DNA from: Sipunculus nudus
Lineage: Eukaryota > Annelida > Sipuncula > Golfingiida > Sipunculidae
Length of the DNA: 64,000 nt
Direction: 5' to 3'
NCBI GenBank assembly: GCA_026874595.1
Contig: CM049310.1
Coordinates: forward strand, 35,665,558-35,729,557
Below the pieces are notes generated by a model. It made no database searches. It saw only the letters and a program-made list of their open reading frames with translations, and was not told the origin of the DNA. Position 1 is the first letter of the stretch, and every line of letters starts with the position of its first letter. This document shows positions 1 through 12,700 of this stretch, in pieces. Position numbers and translations under genes: made by a program.

Positions 1-72
1 AAACCTAGGCAGCGGCGGCGGCGTGCAGCTGAAAACATAGTATCCGCAAAACTCTGTTTTGGCGGATACAAT
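1..72 (+). mobile_element. 3' end of tandem-unit element, cut by window edge
   Basis: A (CGG)n run, then a terminal hairpin (GTATCCGC ... GCGGATAC) ending GATACAAT. Matches the right end of the full copy at 33,690-35,207, so a third copy runs off the left edge. Confidence 0.8.
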
Positions 73-385
73 AATGCTCTTCCTCTACGGGCAGGTGAGC
101 CATACATAAAAGAATGAGAGCCTGGGATGAACACTTCAGCTTAAAATGTGTCCATAAGTTTTTTTCAGGAAGTAGGCTCTGTGAGCTTGACCTTTGACCC
201 TGTGACCTCAAATTGATAATGCTCTTCCTCAATGAGTAGGTGAGCCATATGTAATAGATGAAAGGTTTTGGTCAAATGGTTTGGCTAAAAATGCATCCAC
301 AAGCCAATTACAGACAGGACGGACGCATGCACAAACGGGTGTTACTATATCCCCTCCTGCTACTTCAATGAGAGGGGATAATAAG
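73..385 (+). repeat. Two ~145-bp tandem units ending in a hairpin
   Basis: Units start with AATGCTCTTCCTC at about 73 and 218 and carry a GACCTTTGACC-type motif. The block ends in a stem TATCCCCTC / GAGGGGATA at 348-380, like the hairpin end of a second tandem-unit element family. The rest to 674 is AT-rich intron with nothing recognised. Confidence 0.6.
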
Positions 386-674
386 CTGGTAAACATTCAA
401 GATATCAACTGAATCTGTATCAACTTTAGTAAATCAGTATATACACATAATGGACAAACATCCCAATATGCACTGAGGAGAGCAAAAGAAGGTGATAAAA
501 AGTAACAACATTTAAACAGGTCAAAGTTCAGGAATGATCCACTTGCATCTGCAGCAGCTTCTTTCCTTTGTTCTCCAATGCAATATCAGACAGATAGTGT
601 AAAATGCATATTTTCTTAAAAATACATCAGCTGTATACTTTTTTCTCCATATAATATTATCTTAAGCATATTAC

Positions 675-780
675 CTGTGAGCAGAAGATAGCCCTCATCT
701 CATTGTCTGTGGCAAGGGCTCTGAGCAGAGTGACACACAGCTCAACAGTGGCACTGGCACAACCGTAACAGTGAGTGGTC
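675..780 (-). CDS. UBR4: UBR4 exon w63 (last in window)
   Basis: Encodes [16 protein letters not shown] and [16 protein letters not shown], identical in core to vertebrates. Phase 2 in, 0 out, so the gene continues left of the window. Confidence 0.97.
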
Positions 781-3700
781 CTGTAACAACCATACATAAT
801 ATAATAACAAAGATATGACATATAGAAAACACTGTAGTCCAATACTAATAGGCTACAAGAATTATTAGCCTATTATTACAGATATATCACTAACATATAC
901 TGGTTTTGTAACACCAAGATTATAAAATATGCAAAATAAAATGGTCTTTCAAATAGTAAATCAACATCTCTTTCTTAGCCTTAGGTATGGGCTTGTCATT
1001 ACATATACATTGCCTTCCCCAAAAAAGAAACATTTTATTTGGACATTAGTAAACAAAGTCTTTTGTCAATTAACACATTGCACACAATACACAACAGTAC
1101 ACATCCCACACAATAACATTATTATTAACCAACCATGCATGTTATTACCCAGATACAGAGCCCCTGGCATACATAATATGACATGCAATTCAAGGCCCAT
1201 ATCAATGCCCTTGGACCTCAGGCCAATATGTCACCCTCAGGCCAACATGAAGGCAAAACAGGACACAGCAGTTAATAACATGTAAGTATCCCACCTTTCT
1301 CTGATGGTGGTGTCACACGAGGGTACCTCGCGGGCACGGCTCAGGGGGTGCTCTGCCCCACCCCTGGGGCTGACTACAGGTGTGGTGGGGTTAGAGCTAC
1401 CTCCAACTGCAGCAGCCAAGACAGCCTCCTTCTGCTGGCGGTCGTATTCCACCAGCTCCTTACGGGATGCTAATACTCGCTGAAAGAAGATACAGATATA
1501 CATGTATGATACAGATACACATACATACATATCACTGTTTCGTATGTACCTTTTCGTGGTGAAAAATGATTTCTCATGCACTCTGACATTATATGAACTA
1601 TATATTCATTTCATTATTATAGGCTTCCTCTCAGGGGGTGTCAGTGTGGCACCTTACTGCCAGAATATGTATGTGGGGTGTTATCCCAGACCAGCAATCC
1701 TGGTTTAAACACCCTGAAAAGAAGAGATTGATTCTTTACTATACAGTCTGTCACTGATGGCCAATTGGTGATATAAACACATTTTTCCTAATCAAGATTA
1801 AATTTCTCCCAATTTGTTTTGGGAGAATAACCTGCTAATATCAGATTTGAACCTATAAGTTCCTAAGATAAGAAACTATGTATGAAAAAATGCCATTTCA
1901 TATTAAATTGTTGTCACAAAGTAAGAAAGCAGTATACTGTGAGAGAGTGTAATAACAGGCACTGTATCCCTAAAAATATCACATTTAAAGCCTGGCAGAT
2001 TCATACACAGGATCATGCAAGTATTAACAGTACAAACAGTAAATATAACAACACGTAACAAGAGAACAACCATGGATTCATTAAACTGGAAGTGATCGTA
2101 CCACATATGGTACACAGACATGCATACTTCAGACACACCAAGCAGATGTAGTATGTCCTGCAATGTAGTTACACACTTAAGCCTCCACATTTGTAACGTA
2201 CCTGAATGACCTTGCTGAGCTCCTCATATGTGGTGCGACAGTCCTGGTACTTCTGTGCGATCTGGTAGATGGTTTTCTTGACCTGTGGGGAGGTGTTGGC
2301 GTTGGCGTTGGTACCACTTGGTGTTGTGGTTGTGGTAGTAGTACCCGCACTCTCAGCCTGGAATCATCAATCACATCACATCAGTGAAACTTTTCATCTT
2401 ACAAACCTGGGAATTTATATACTACGAGCAAATAACAATCTCAGCTCACAAATTAACTTCCTGATAATACTAATCCATATGAGTACTCTATGATCCTATT
2501 TACCTAATGTTAATCCGAAAAAAACATTTGCATGCAGAAAAATAAACTGACAAAAACATCTGCTTAAGCATAAATCAAGTAATTTCTATAATCATTTTTA
2601 TAACAGACTGTGATAAAATGAAAACTTGTTCTATTAAATGTGCAGGAAAATGCAGAATATCAAGGTGTCAAAAATGTAGAAATAAGGGACCATGTCATGC
2701 CTGCTAACATCCATGTTAAATAAACAATATGTGAATAACAGTGTGACTGTATTGAACCAACTAATAACTTTCAGTATTTTACATGAGACAAATAATTTGA
2801 ATGACTAAGCGAGAACTATCCCAGTTCATCTATAATTGATACAGAAAGAAAGCCAGTTAGAATATAAGAAAGTGATACTAACTGCACTGGCAGACAGAGT
2901 GGGTTCTCCAAACAGCAGCCCCTCCAGTCCTGGTCGCAGAACCTGGACCTGCCTGTACAGCTTGTCAGCCTTCTCCAGCAGACTATTAATGGTTGATACA
3001 GCCTGTAAAATACCACATCTAACAGTAAACGACCTGTAAAATACAGCATCTAACAGTAAACAGTCTGCAAAATACAACATCTAACAGTAAACAGTCTGCA
3101 AAATACAGCATCTGAGAGTAAACAGTTTATAAAATACAGCATCTAACAGTAAACAGCCTTTAAAATACAGCATCTGACAGTAAACAGCCTTAATGGTGCC
3201 TCATCCAACATTAATAAAACAACCTCAGTATTAGCATGCTAAGATGTAACATATTTCACCATTCCTGTATATCTTCTTTTTCATGACAATTTTCCATAAA
3301 ATAGACTAAAGCTGAATTTTAATTGCCTTTAGGATGAGGATTATCAGGGCAGTTACACTCTATCTTGTATAAATTCTGTATAATGAATTATAAATGTAAT
3401 TTTACAAAACAGTCCATTGTAATATGACATTTTACAGACAGCCTCAACTGATAGTCCTAAGCTAGAGATGACAATATGACATATAATAGTATTATCTACT
3501 GTAATTTCAAGTGATACACTGACACCATATTTACACCTCATATATACGCATCAAGTGACCTCTGACATATCATATATACATCTCTCTAATATCACAAGCA
3601 TAAACAAATATGGCAGATACTTAAGATATTCCAGCTTTATGTACCTTCTTACGGTCTTCATCATTTTCGATTGGGTCAACAGCAGAGCATGGTCTGGCTG

Positions 3701-6700
3701 TCAGACTGAAGTCAAACTTGGCATACTTGCAGAATCCACAGGCGTTACACAAGAATGGGTCTTTCTCATCATAGTTGATTGACCTATAAAAGATGTAAGA
3801 AATTTCATAATATCTAAATACAATCCACTCCTAAACATACTACTGTCATTCTTTATAAAGATCAAGGCCGTTCACGGGTGCATGAAGGGTTCTGCAGAGC
3901 TGATCAACTGGTACACTTGCTCAGCTTTACAATCATACTTGGGTGTCCTTTCATGACAGGATTTTGGGCCAAACCGGACTGTCCCTGTCCACGTTTAGCA
4001 GGTGTCCACTCATGACAGGTCAATTTTAATGGGAAATGGGTCGGGACATTGGCTTAGTGTCCGTACATCGAAGGTGTCACATCCTGGTGTCCCCTCATGG
4101 CAAATTCTGGTGTACTTGATATATTAATATTCTGAAACTTAAAATGCTATCCACATTGTGGCATGTTAATATTTTTGGGTTTTCCAATTCTTAGCTTTCA
4201 GATTATGAAAAAAATGTGTACAGACACAAATGAGACTGTGTTGGGACATTAATTCTGAATTATTTATCTAGAGAAGTGATCAATATGGGTGTGGCCTGTG
4301 GGCATCCACAGGTGCATAAAACCATACAGGAAGCTGTAGTTATTGATCCAAAAATCAGGGAAACTAGATCCCTATAATATTTAGCAGATAATACATTCTT
4401 ACCTGCACTTGTGGCATTGGAACACATTTTCTCCACAGTTTCCACACACACCAGGATTGGCAGGCACTGAGGCGCTGCACCTGGGACACTGGAGAGTTTC
4501 TGTTGTCCCTTGCAAGTTGTCATAGAAGTCAGCATACTCTATCATCAGGTTACATGCCACAATAGGCAGTGGGAACTCAACCTGGGACAAGACAATGTGG
4601 TTTTGTAACTTGTATTATTCTAGCTTCAGGTTGCACACCACTATAGGTAATATGAACCTGATGTTTGCATTCCTTGTATTAAACTGCTATATTTATTATT
4701 TCTATGATAACAGAAAATGTCTACAAGAGATACATTCCATCACAACTCTATTTTTTTTTGCAGTTCTTGATGCTGCAGGTGTGATAGAGTATTCTTTGTA
4801 ATTTAGTCAATGTTATATTTACATTTTCATTAACAATATGCTACAATGCTATAGAGGTTAAAGTGAAAAGTAAAAGATAAATTACTATGGACAGACATAC
4901 TTCATTTGCTTTTGCCAGCTCCAAGTGGTACCACTGTACTGAGTAAAAATCTTCATATTTTTTTAAATTTTTATTTCACTTTATTCCTCAGTTTGGAATA
5001 TAATATATACAAGATTGCATCAAAATTACAGCAGGTAATGTGAACTGTTACTCTGGCAGTCATGTAAAGCATCAGTAAAAATAACATCATTTAAATTTGT
5101 ACCTCTAGTATGGTCATGTGATATCCTACCTTAATATCAGTCTGTCCAGCTGTCAAGGTCACCTTCTTTGCCTTGTGCCATATTCCAGGTCTGAACAAAT
5201 TTGTGTAATAAAATTTATTGATACTTTTAATGATACATGAAGAACAAGTACATGTAAATCTAACAGTGACTGTTTGATAGATTCACAATGTTAATTGCTA
5301 CATCTAATCATATGAATATAGTGACTTAATGACAATGTCTATACCTGGGTGAACAAAATTGAACTGGTAAGTTGATCACAATGCTGTAATACGGTCTTCT
5401 GCAGAAACTTTGTATGGTAACAGGGGGCTGAGTAAAAATCACATATTATAAATTTTCATGTAAAATCTACCTATCTATAAACAATAATATTATTAAGTGA
5501 AGAATTTGGACTCCCTTATTTTATAATAAAATCAACAAACAAAAGACAACTATGACGATGATTACACAGAAAATACTACTTTATAATAAGTTAAGTGATC
5601 TTTTTTTATGATTAATGCAAAAACTGAAAGTGAAAACATTCTAGGGATCAAATTTTACAAAAACAATCTAGCCTCCACTGAATAATACAGCTTTCTCCAA
5701 AACATGCTTTACTATAAATCAGACAGCACTAATTACAGCACTGAAATTGAAAGTAATCTTACCTGTTTTTCAGCTCAACAACAGCCTGTACTGCACGGTT
5801 GTTGTAATAGATGTTTATAGTTCTCACCTACAAAATAAGAATAAAACGAATAAAATGTGCCTTAAATATTAGAACCTTATACTGAAATATACTGTATCTT
5901 TACAATTTTAATTCAGACAACAGAAAGAAGAAACTGAATTAAGTCTTAAAAGAAAAACATAGTAATTCCAAGTGTTTCAATAATTTACAATGATCCCTTT
6001 TCATTTAACATAATTAAAATGGTTATACATTAGAAACTCTTTAATTAATAGAACAATAAATGATATATGAAGTTATATAGAATTTTTTGTTTGTTTAAGT
6101 TCTTGAAAATACATCTATCCCACACCTTTGCCTTCCTGGTAACATATTAATATGTTAAAATGTGCTTAGACCCGCACATAAGTCGACTCCCCTTTCTTGG
6201 ATTAATTTTTTGGGAACAAATTTCTCGACGTATATGCGGTTTTTTACGGTAGTTCAAGAAATACTGTGATTCACTATATTACATTAAACTGTTTATGTAT
6301 AAAATATCTGTTGCTTATATACCATTTTAGTTCTCTTGAGGTCACTGATTCTGATGGCAATCTTGGAGATGTTGTAACTCCCGAACAGCTTCACAATCTG
6401 AGTGGTTGTAGTGAACTTGGAATCCACTTTGATGGCAGACAGCTTTATATTCTGCAAATTAATATTATTGGCGTTGTTATAAACAACAGATTATCCCCAC
6501 CAGACAACCTCTCCTGTAACAGGACACCCTTTTAAATACGAGAGATCTGATCCAAAAGGTGGTCTTGTTAGCAAGCGTTTACTTTAATATATACTTTAAT
6601 AATATAAAGCAAGAACATATATTATTTACAAGCTAAACTGCTGTACATGGGGTAAACTGAATTTATGCACAATCATAACAAACGCCATTAATATGACAAG

Positions 6701-9700
6701 AAATAAAGTTAAACAATATAATATATACATATTACATTGTTATGTAACTCAATTTGAATGATGATAAATTAACTGAACTAAGACTGATATCAAAGGTTGG
6801 CTTCTACTGATCTTAGCATAAAGAGTTAGAACCAAAATTAAATAAAGAGTTCAGCTTTGACATACAGTGTAGGGAACTTCTGGGTTGTTGCAGACGAGGC
6901 ACGGATCACTCTCCAGAAAGTAGCCGTCCACCTCTACCAGTCCCTGCAGAGCACTAGAAAAGAGAGAGTAAAATCAAAATACTTTTTATCTGGTTGTGTC
7001 AGCCGGAACAAAACCTTGTGGAATATAAAATCTGGACATCAAAATCACTTCAATCATCTTGTTGGTTCAGTGGATAGAACTAGTGCTCCCAAGGACACAG
7101 GTCTCTCTTTAAATCCCAGTAACTCTGCCCTGCTTAGGACATCTGTACTCTTTTTTTCATTTTCAGATGTCCCTGAATACTTTTATGTTTTTACATTCCA
7201 ATACGGCAGCACAGGTCATCTGACCAAGGACTTTTAGTGGTGAGTAAGATTAGAAGTCTGATTTGTAATTGGAGAGCCTTCTGCACTGTGGCACTATGGC
7301 AGGCTCATGAAATTCTTCAAACTATCAGATTTTCATCATGATTGGCTTCTCTTAGAAGAAATTTAAATTTTGGTAATTTTTGGAAATCCGAACTTATTTT
7401 GATTTAATATTACAATTGTAATTTTCCTATTATGCTCTTGTAATTGATTTAGCAAATTAACAATTTTATGCAATAAGCCCTGTTTAAATTATTATTATTA
7501 TAATCATTATTATCATTACTACTACTACTACTACTATTACTACCATCATCATTATTACTATTATTATTATTATTTTTATAACTATTTTTATAATTATCAT
7601 TATTAATGATGACTGATGGTGGATTTTTTTTTACTTTTCTGAGTCTTGTGGTTCCCTCTCTTGGGTAAGGCATGTACAGACAATAAGGGACATCCTTACT
7701 CTGACACTACTGGTGACTGTTAAGTCATGTCCCTGAGTTGACTTACTTGTAGATGCTGGCATTGGGATGGTTGGCCAGCATATTATTCTGCCTCCGCAGT
7801 ACTGCTACAGCTTTCTCAACATACGGCTTCAGCACGTGAACAAGGTTGGGCTGAAAAAAGGTTGTACAGGTTGTCACAATGTAATACATTAACTAGAGTA
7901 AACACTATAAATATTGTTCAGGGTGGATTTCTATCTTAACTAATATAGGGAATAAATAAATATCAGCCAGCATTACACTCCTCCATGCCACCATGATTTC
8001 ATATAAATATCATCATATTTTTTTTTAAAATAGAGTTTCAATGATCAAAACACTGATATTTTCTAAAATCTAAACAAAGTTCTACATTAATACATAAATG
8101 TTAATGCAGCTAGAGAAAATTTGCTCTCCCAATAAATAAAATCTGTAGAATTCCCTCTCAAAATATTCTGGATCAAAAGTTATTTTTTCTTTTAAAAGAA
8201 AAAAAAAAACTATTTTCTTTTAAAAGCAAATCTGATACAAACAAAAATTCTTTTCTTTGAATATCTCTGTATATAAAGTAAGACTTGTTCTCTTTTTTTT
8301 ACAATCTACATCCAAATTAGACTCACTCTCTTCTTCAAACAGGCTGAGGCCTTGAGGGCAAAGTAGCCGAGCAGATCCACAAACTGTGCTCCCTTCCTTC
8401 CGTAAGCTGGCAGTTCACACCACAGAGCCCACATCAGGACCAGCAGGTCATCTTGCTGTGCCGAGGGTGAGCATCTGTGATTATAATGACATCAATATAC
8501 ACTCGTATTAAACATTAAAACTTGAACTTACATTATCTACAGGTGGTTGTGATCAAAGGTTTATTTAGGTTTTGCTTGGTGATTAAAGATCTGGTCTTGC
8601 AAGGTTTCAAATTTTAAAATTTCACAATATCTTAAGCTATCTAAAAACTTGTTTCCCCTAGCACCATTATTACAACCTAAAATGTGGGATATTATATTTT
8701 CTTATAAGCCTCACAATCAAATATTACTACCATACATCCTTAAGCATATACAATGAAGATCATCCATAGATAGAATACCTGTATATATGGAGGATGAGAG
8801 CATGTGCCTGCCAGCGGACAGCAGTGGAGTTGGACTCGAGCAGGAATGCCCTTATAAACTTTATCAGCAGCTCTCTTGTGACAAACTTTGACACTTGCTG
8901 GACCAGCGTCTGGCACAGCGCTTCATCATGCTTCTGGTTGTCATCAGATTCTGAAGCTGTTAATTAAAATGTAAACATTTAATATAAATCTGTATAGTTA
9001 TATCAGCATGAAAACTTTTGCTTAGTGCATATCTGTGGTGATCCTGGTTTATGCATTAAAGGCACTGAGAAACAATGTGTTAATAGAATATTCAATATAC
9101 TGAGCATAAAACACTCAAAAGAGTGCATACTTCAACCAAAGCCCTCATCTGAATCCAGATCCTTCCACAAAATTGACCTTTTCACCATGGTCACAACATA
9201 CTTAAAAAATATATAAAGGAAGGCTATCATACATTTTCAATAGGGGCCATAATTAAATATGTATCATGCACACAAAAGTGATATCTTATTGCCACAGTCA
9301 TTGCATCATGACATGTCCATTATAACATATAATTCTTTTATAACATAAGGACCACCCACAATCATCCAGACTTAAATAAAAATTTGACATCTTGTAACCA
9401 TGGCAACAGCATCCTGACCTTCCTCCTTGTCTTTGTCTTTGTTTTTCTTCTTGCTTGGTGAGCTGGAGCTGCTCCCTTGCTGAGACAGCGCCTTGACTCC
9501 ACACAGAGCACACTGCAGCAGCTGAAGCAGCACAGGGGCTACTCCCTCGTCCAGCGAGATGCTTGCTGTCACCAGGAATGGCAGCACAGCTACAACACAA
9601 ACAATAGGTGTCTTATTGTTAGGGCTATAACAATACATTGATGGATCAAAACACTGCAATACCAAGTCAAATACTGTGGCTTGCTTCATTTTCACAAGGT

Positions 9701-12700
9701 TAAAAATATTCATTTTTCATTTTTATGCATTTCTTGATTGTTCCATTTTTGCAATCTCACAATTAGGTACAGGACACACAGAGCATTTTCATTATTATAT
9801 GAATTATTTAACATTTTAGCAAAATATTAACAATCTGAGTGGACATTCTTGATCATTATTGGCATATGATGTAATAGATCTCATATTATTAATATCATCA
9901 ATCTTTGGTTTACAGGTATTGTACAAGATCTGTTATTCTTTAAAATGATGACCTTTTGACTTTTGATACTACATACATGAATAATGTGCACAAAGTGCCT
10001 CTGAGGCCACAAGTTGACTGTTCACCTGTGTAGACTGGGCACCTTATTCACGACGGTTTTACTTTTTGCAATAATTTCTTTTTAGTGTAAATCCCAAACT
10101 GGAAGCCTTTGGGAATGAAAATGCAATCTCAGTATCATATCATTATCATCAGATGCCCCTGAATTGATAACTGATGATTTTTTATCATATGAAGAAACAG
10201 TATAATAGTGTATCCATGCCAAAAAAGGAATGCAAGATCAAACATAACTTTTAAGAAACAAGAAAAAATGCTTCGATCTGGTTAATAAATACACAAATCA
10301 ATAGAAAACTAAGGGAAGCTTGGAATCTAAAGTATAACATGCATTATATGTATCTTGTCCTGTAATATTCCGTAAAGTAACAAATGTATCATGCGATGAG
10401 GTAATCTATAAACAGCCTATATTTATCATGGTGAATTAAATTCTACTCTTTCTGATTCCATTTATGGTGAGTAAATACATGTTCATCATGCTTTTTATTA
10501 CATGAATGATGATATATGCCCCTAAATTCCTATGAACATATGTAGGAGGAAATGAAAACAATATAGAGTAACTGCTTTAAATAGTGAACTGCTGTAACCA
10601 AACATTCTGAGCAGACTTATAAATGGTAAATCATGCAAGCTGTAAGTCATTTCTGCAGGTTTTATGATACTTACTGTCATCTTTTTGACAAAACGACTGC
10701 CAGTTGACCACACGGCTTGTAGCGATCTCACTGCAGGCCTTCAGGTGCTCCATCTGATTATGATATTAAATTTATTTAAACTTTAACAAATCAGATACAA
10801 CATTCCAGTCCTTTATGACAAACATTTCAGTAGCCATTTTTCCTTAAATTTTTTATGCTCTTCTATGTTATAAAACTTTTACCAATTCGCAATGATGGGT
10901 ATAACAAATTACACTCCATGCTGGTATCACAATCCTGTAACTGCATATGAGTTATTCATGTGTTGTGAAAGTATAACTCACCAGGTTTATGAGTGTATCA
11001 TATGGTATAAGAACTGGCGCTGCTGATTCTGTCGTCATGTCAAACCCTTCCTTCTTACACAGCTCTCGCACCTGACCCATGTGGGTTTCCAGTGAGTGCA
11101 TGTCACGGGTCTGTCGGTAGTGTTCTTTAGACCCGCAGATGAACAGCAGGAGCTACAGCAGAAACATTATAGTTATACACTGATGTTCATTTTTTAAAGG
11201 ATGTGACCTTGACCATTATGTGGCCCCAAAAAGTAAGAAATGGTGGTGCTACTTAGACACACAGATGAAAAACAATCAGCTAGAAAAGAAATATTTATTT
11301 ACATTTAATTTTTTCATATTAGTCCTTGACCAGGTTTCCCCATTTTGTACTGAAGGTGGGGTATGGGATTTTGAATCAAAATATAAGTTCTTTCTGGTAC
11401 AAACAAACTAAATCGATGTAAAAGATGTTGACTTGAACTACTGTAACAAGCATTACATTAATACAGCAAGATATGCCACAAAACAGCATATGTTGGCATT
11501 TATGAATCAAGGATATATATGTATTTTATCCCTTCATGTCACAGCTTCTTAGATTACCTCCGAGTCTTAAACTGGTTCAATATTTTCTTAAACAAATCAT
11601 CATTAAATCTGTCAGGTTTATAATGTGTTTAATACTACCTCTCTACTATTGTCAAACCCTCAGAGAAGCTGCCCAGCCCTTACTAAGGATCTCCCCATAT
11701 CTACCATATCAACACAGAAATGCTCACCTTTCTGACTTGTCGCTTGACAAATGGTGTTTGTGGTGGAGTCAACATGTACTACAGAGAAAGAAAACCAACT
11801 GTTAAGCAGCTATACTACATATTTATATCCTGCAGCTCTAGCAGATGTTCCCTGATTTGTAAATTAATACCACATATCAAAATTCAAGGAAAGTAAACAA
11901 ACAATTTTTATAATGAGCATAAAAGTGTTCCAAAGCTTTTACAAAAAGGTCTCTATTATTTAAGTAACATGCACAAAACTATTAACATGCCATGTCTGGA
12001 GTTAAATGCTAATTTTAATAATAATTTCTCTAAAGCAGTCTTCTTGGAGGGATATGATTTTCATTTATTACTTAAGAAGATATTTTAATTGGGGGAAGTA
12101 ATTAAGGAAAGGTGGAAGTATCAATTAGGTAGCAGTTACTTTGAAGTTTCTAGCAAAATTCAAAATATTGTGAACTGACCTCACAAAGAATATTGTACCA
12201 GGCCTGATCAAACACAGGAGATGTCAGGTGGGGGGCACTGTCAGCGATCTTCTTCATCTGCAGAAAACAACGAAACATTCAATTTAATCACAGCAAACAT
12301 ACTAGTTGTCTCTTTTACAGATCTTTAATCAAGTATTAATTAATTTGCAGCTAACATATATGATAAGTGGATGCAGACAAAAAATTGTTACATGACAGAT
12401 AAGAATCCTTTATGTTTTAGTAATTTTATGGTAATTTCATAACATGACGCTCCTAATGAAAATAATTGTTTTTTTTGGGGGGTAGGGTTTCACATGCCTT
12501 TACATATACATTAACTACTTGCTGAAATTATTTATATCTTTGGTATTTGTTCCACTGTGATCTTTAAGGCAAAGTTTGTAAATTTTGCTGGAGTAGCATA
12601 CACAACTGTGTTTGCATAGATCAGATGAAAAATCTGATTATTACTCTAAAAAGATCCTGATGTAGACTTATTCAATACTAAAGACCCCCCACAGCAACAA

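Noticed and set aside
6857-7237. 126-codon plus-strand frame
   Set aside because: Antisense to UBR4 exon w54 and then through a SINE-like sequence. The exon strand is clear from conservation.
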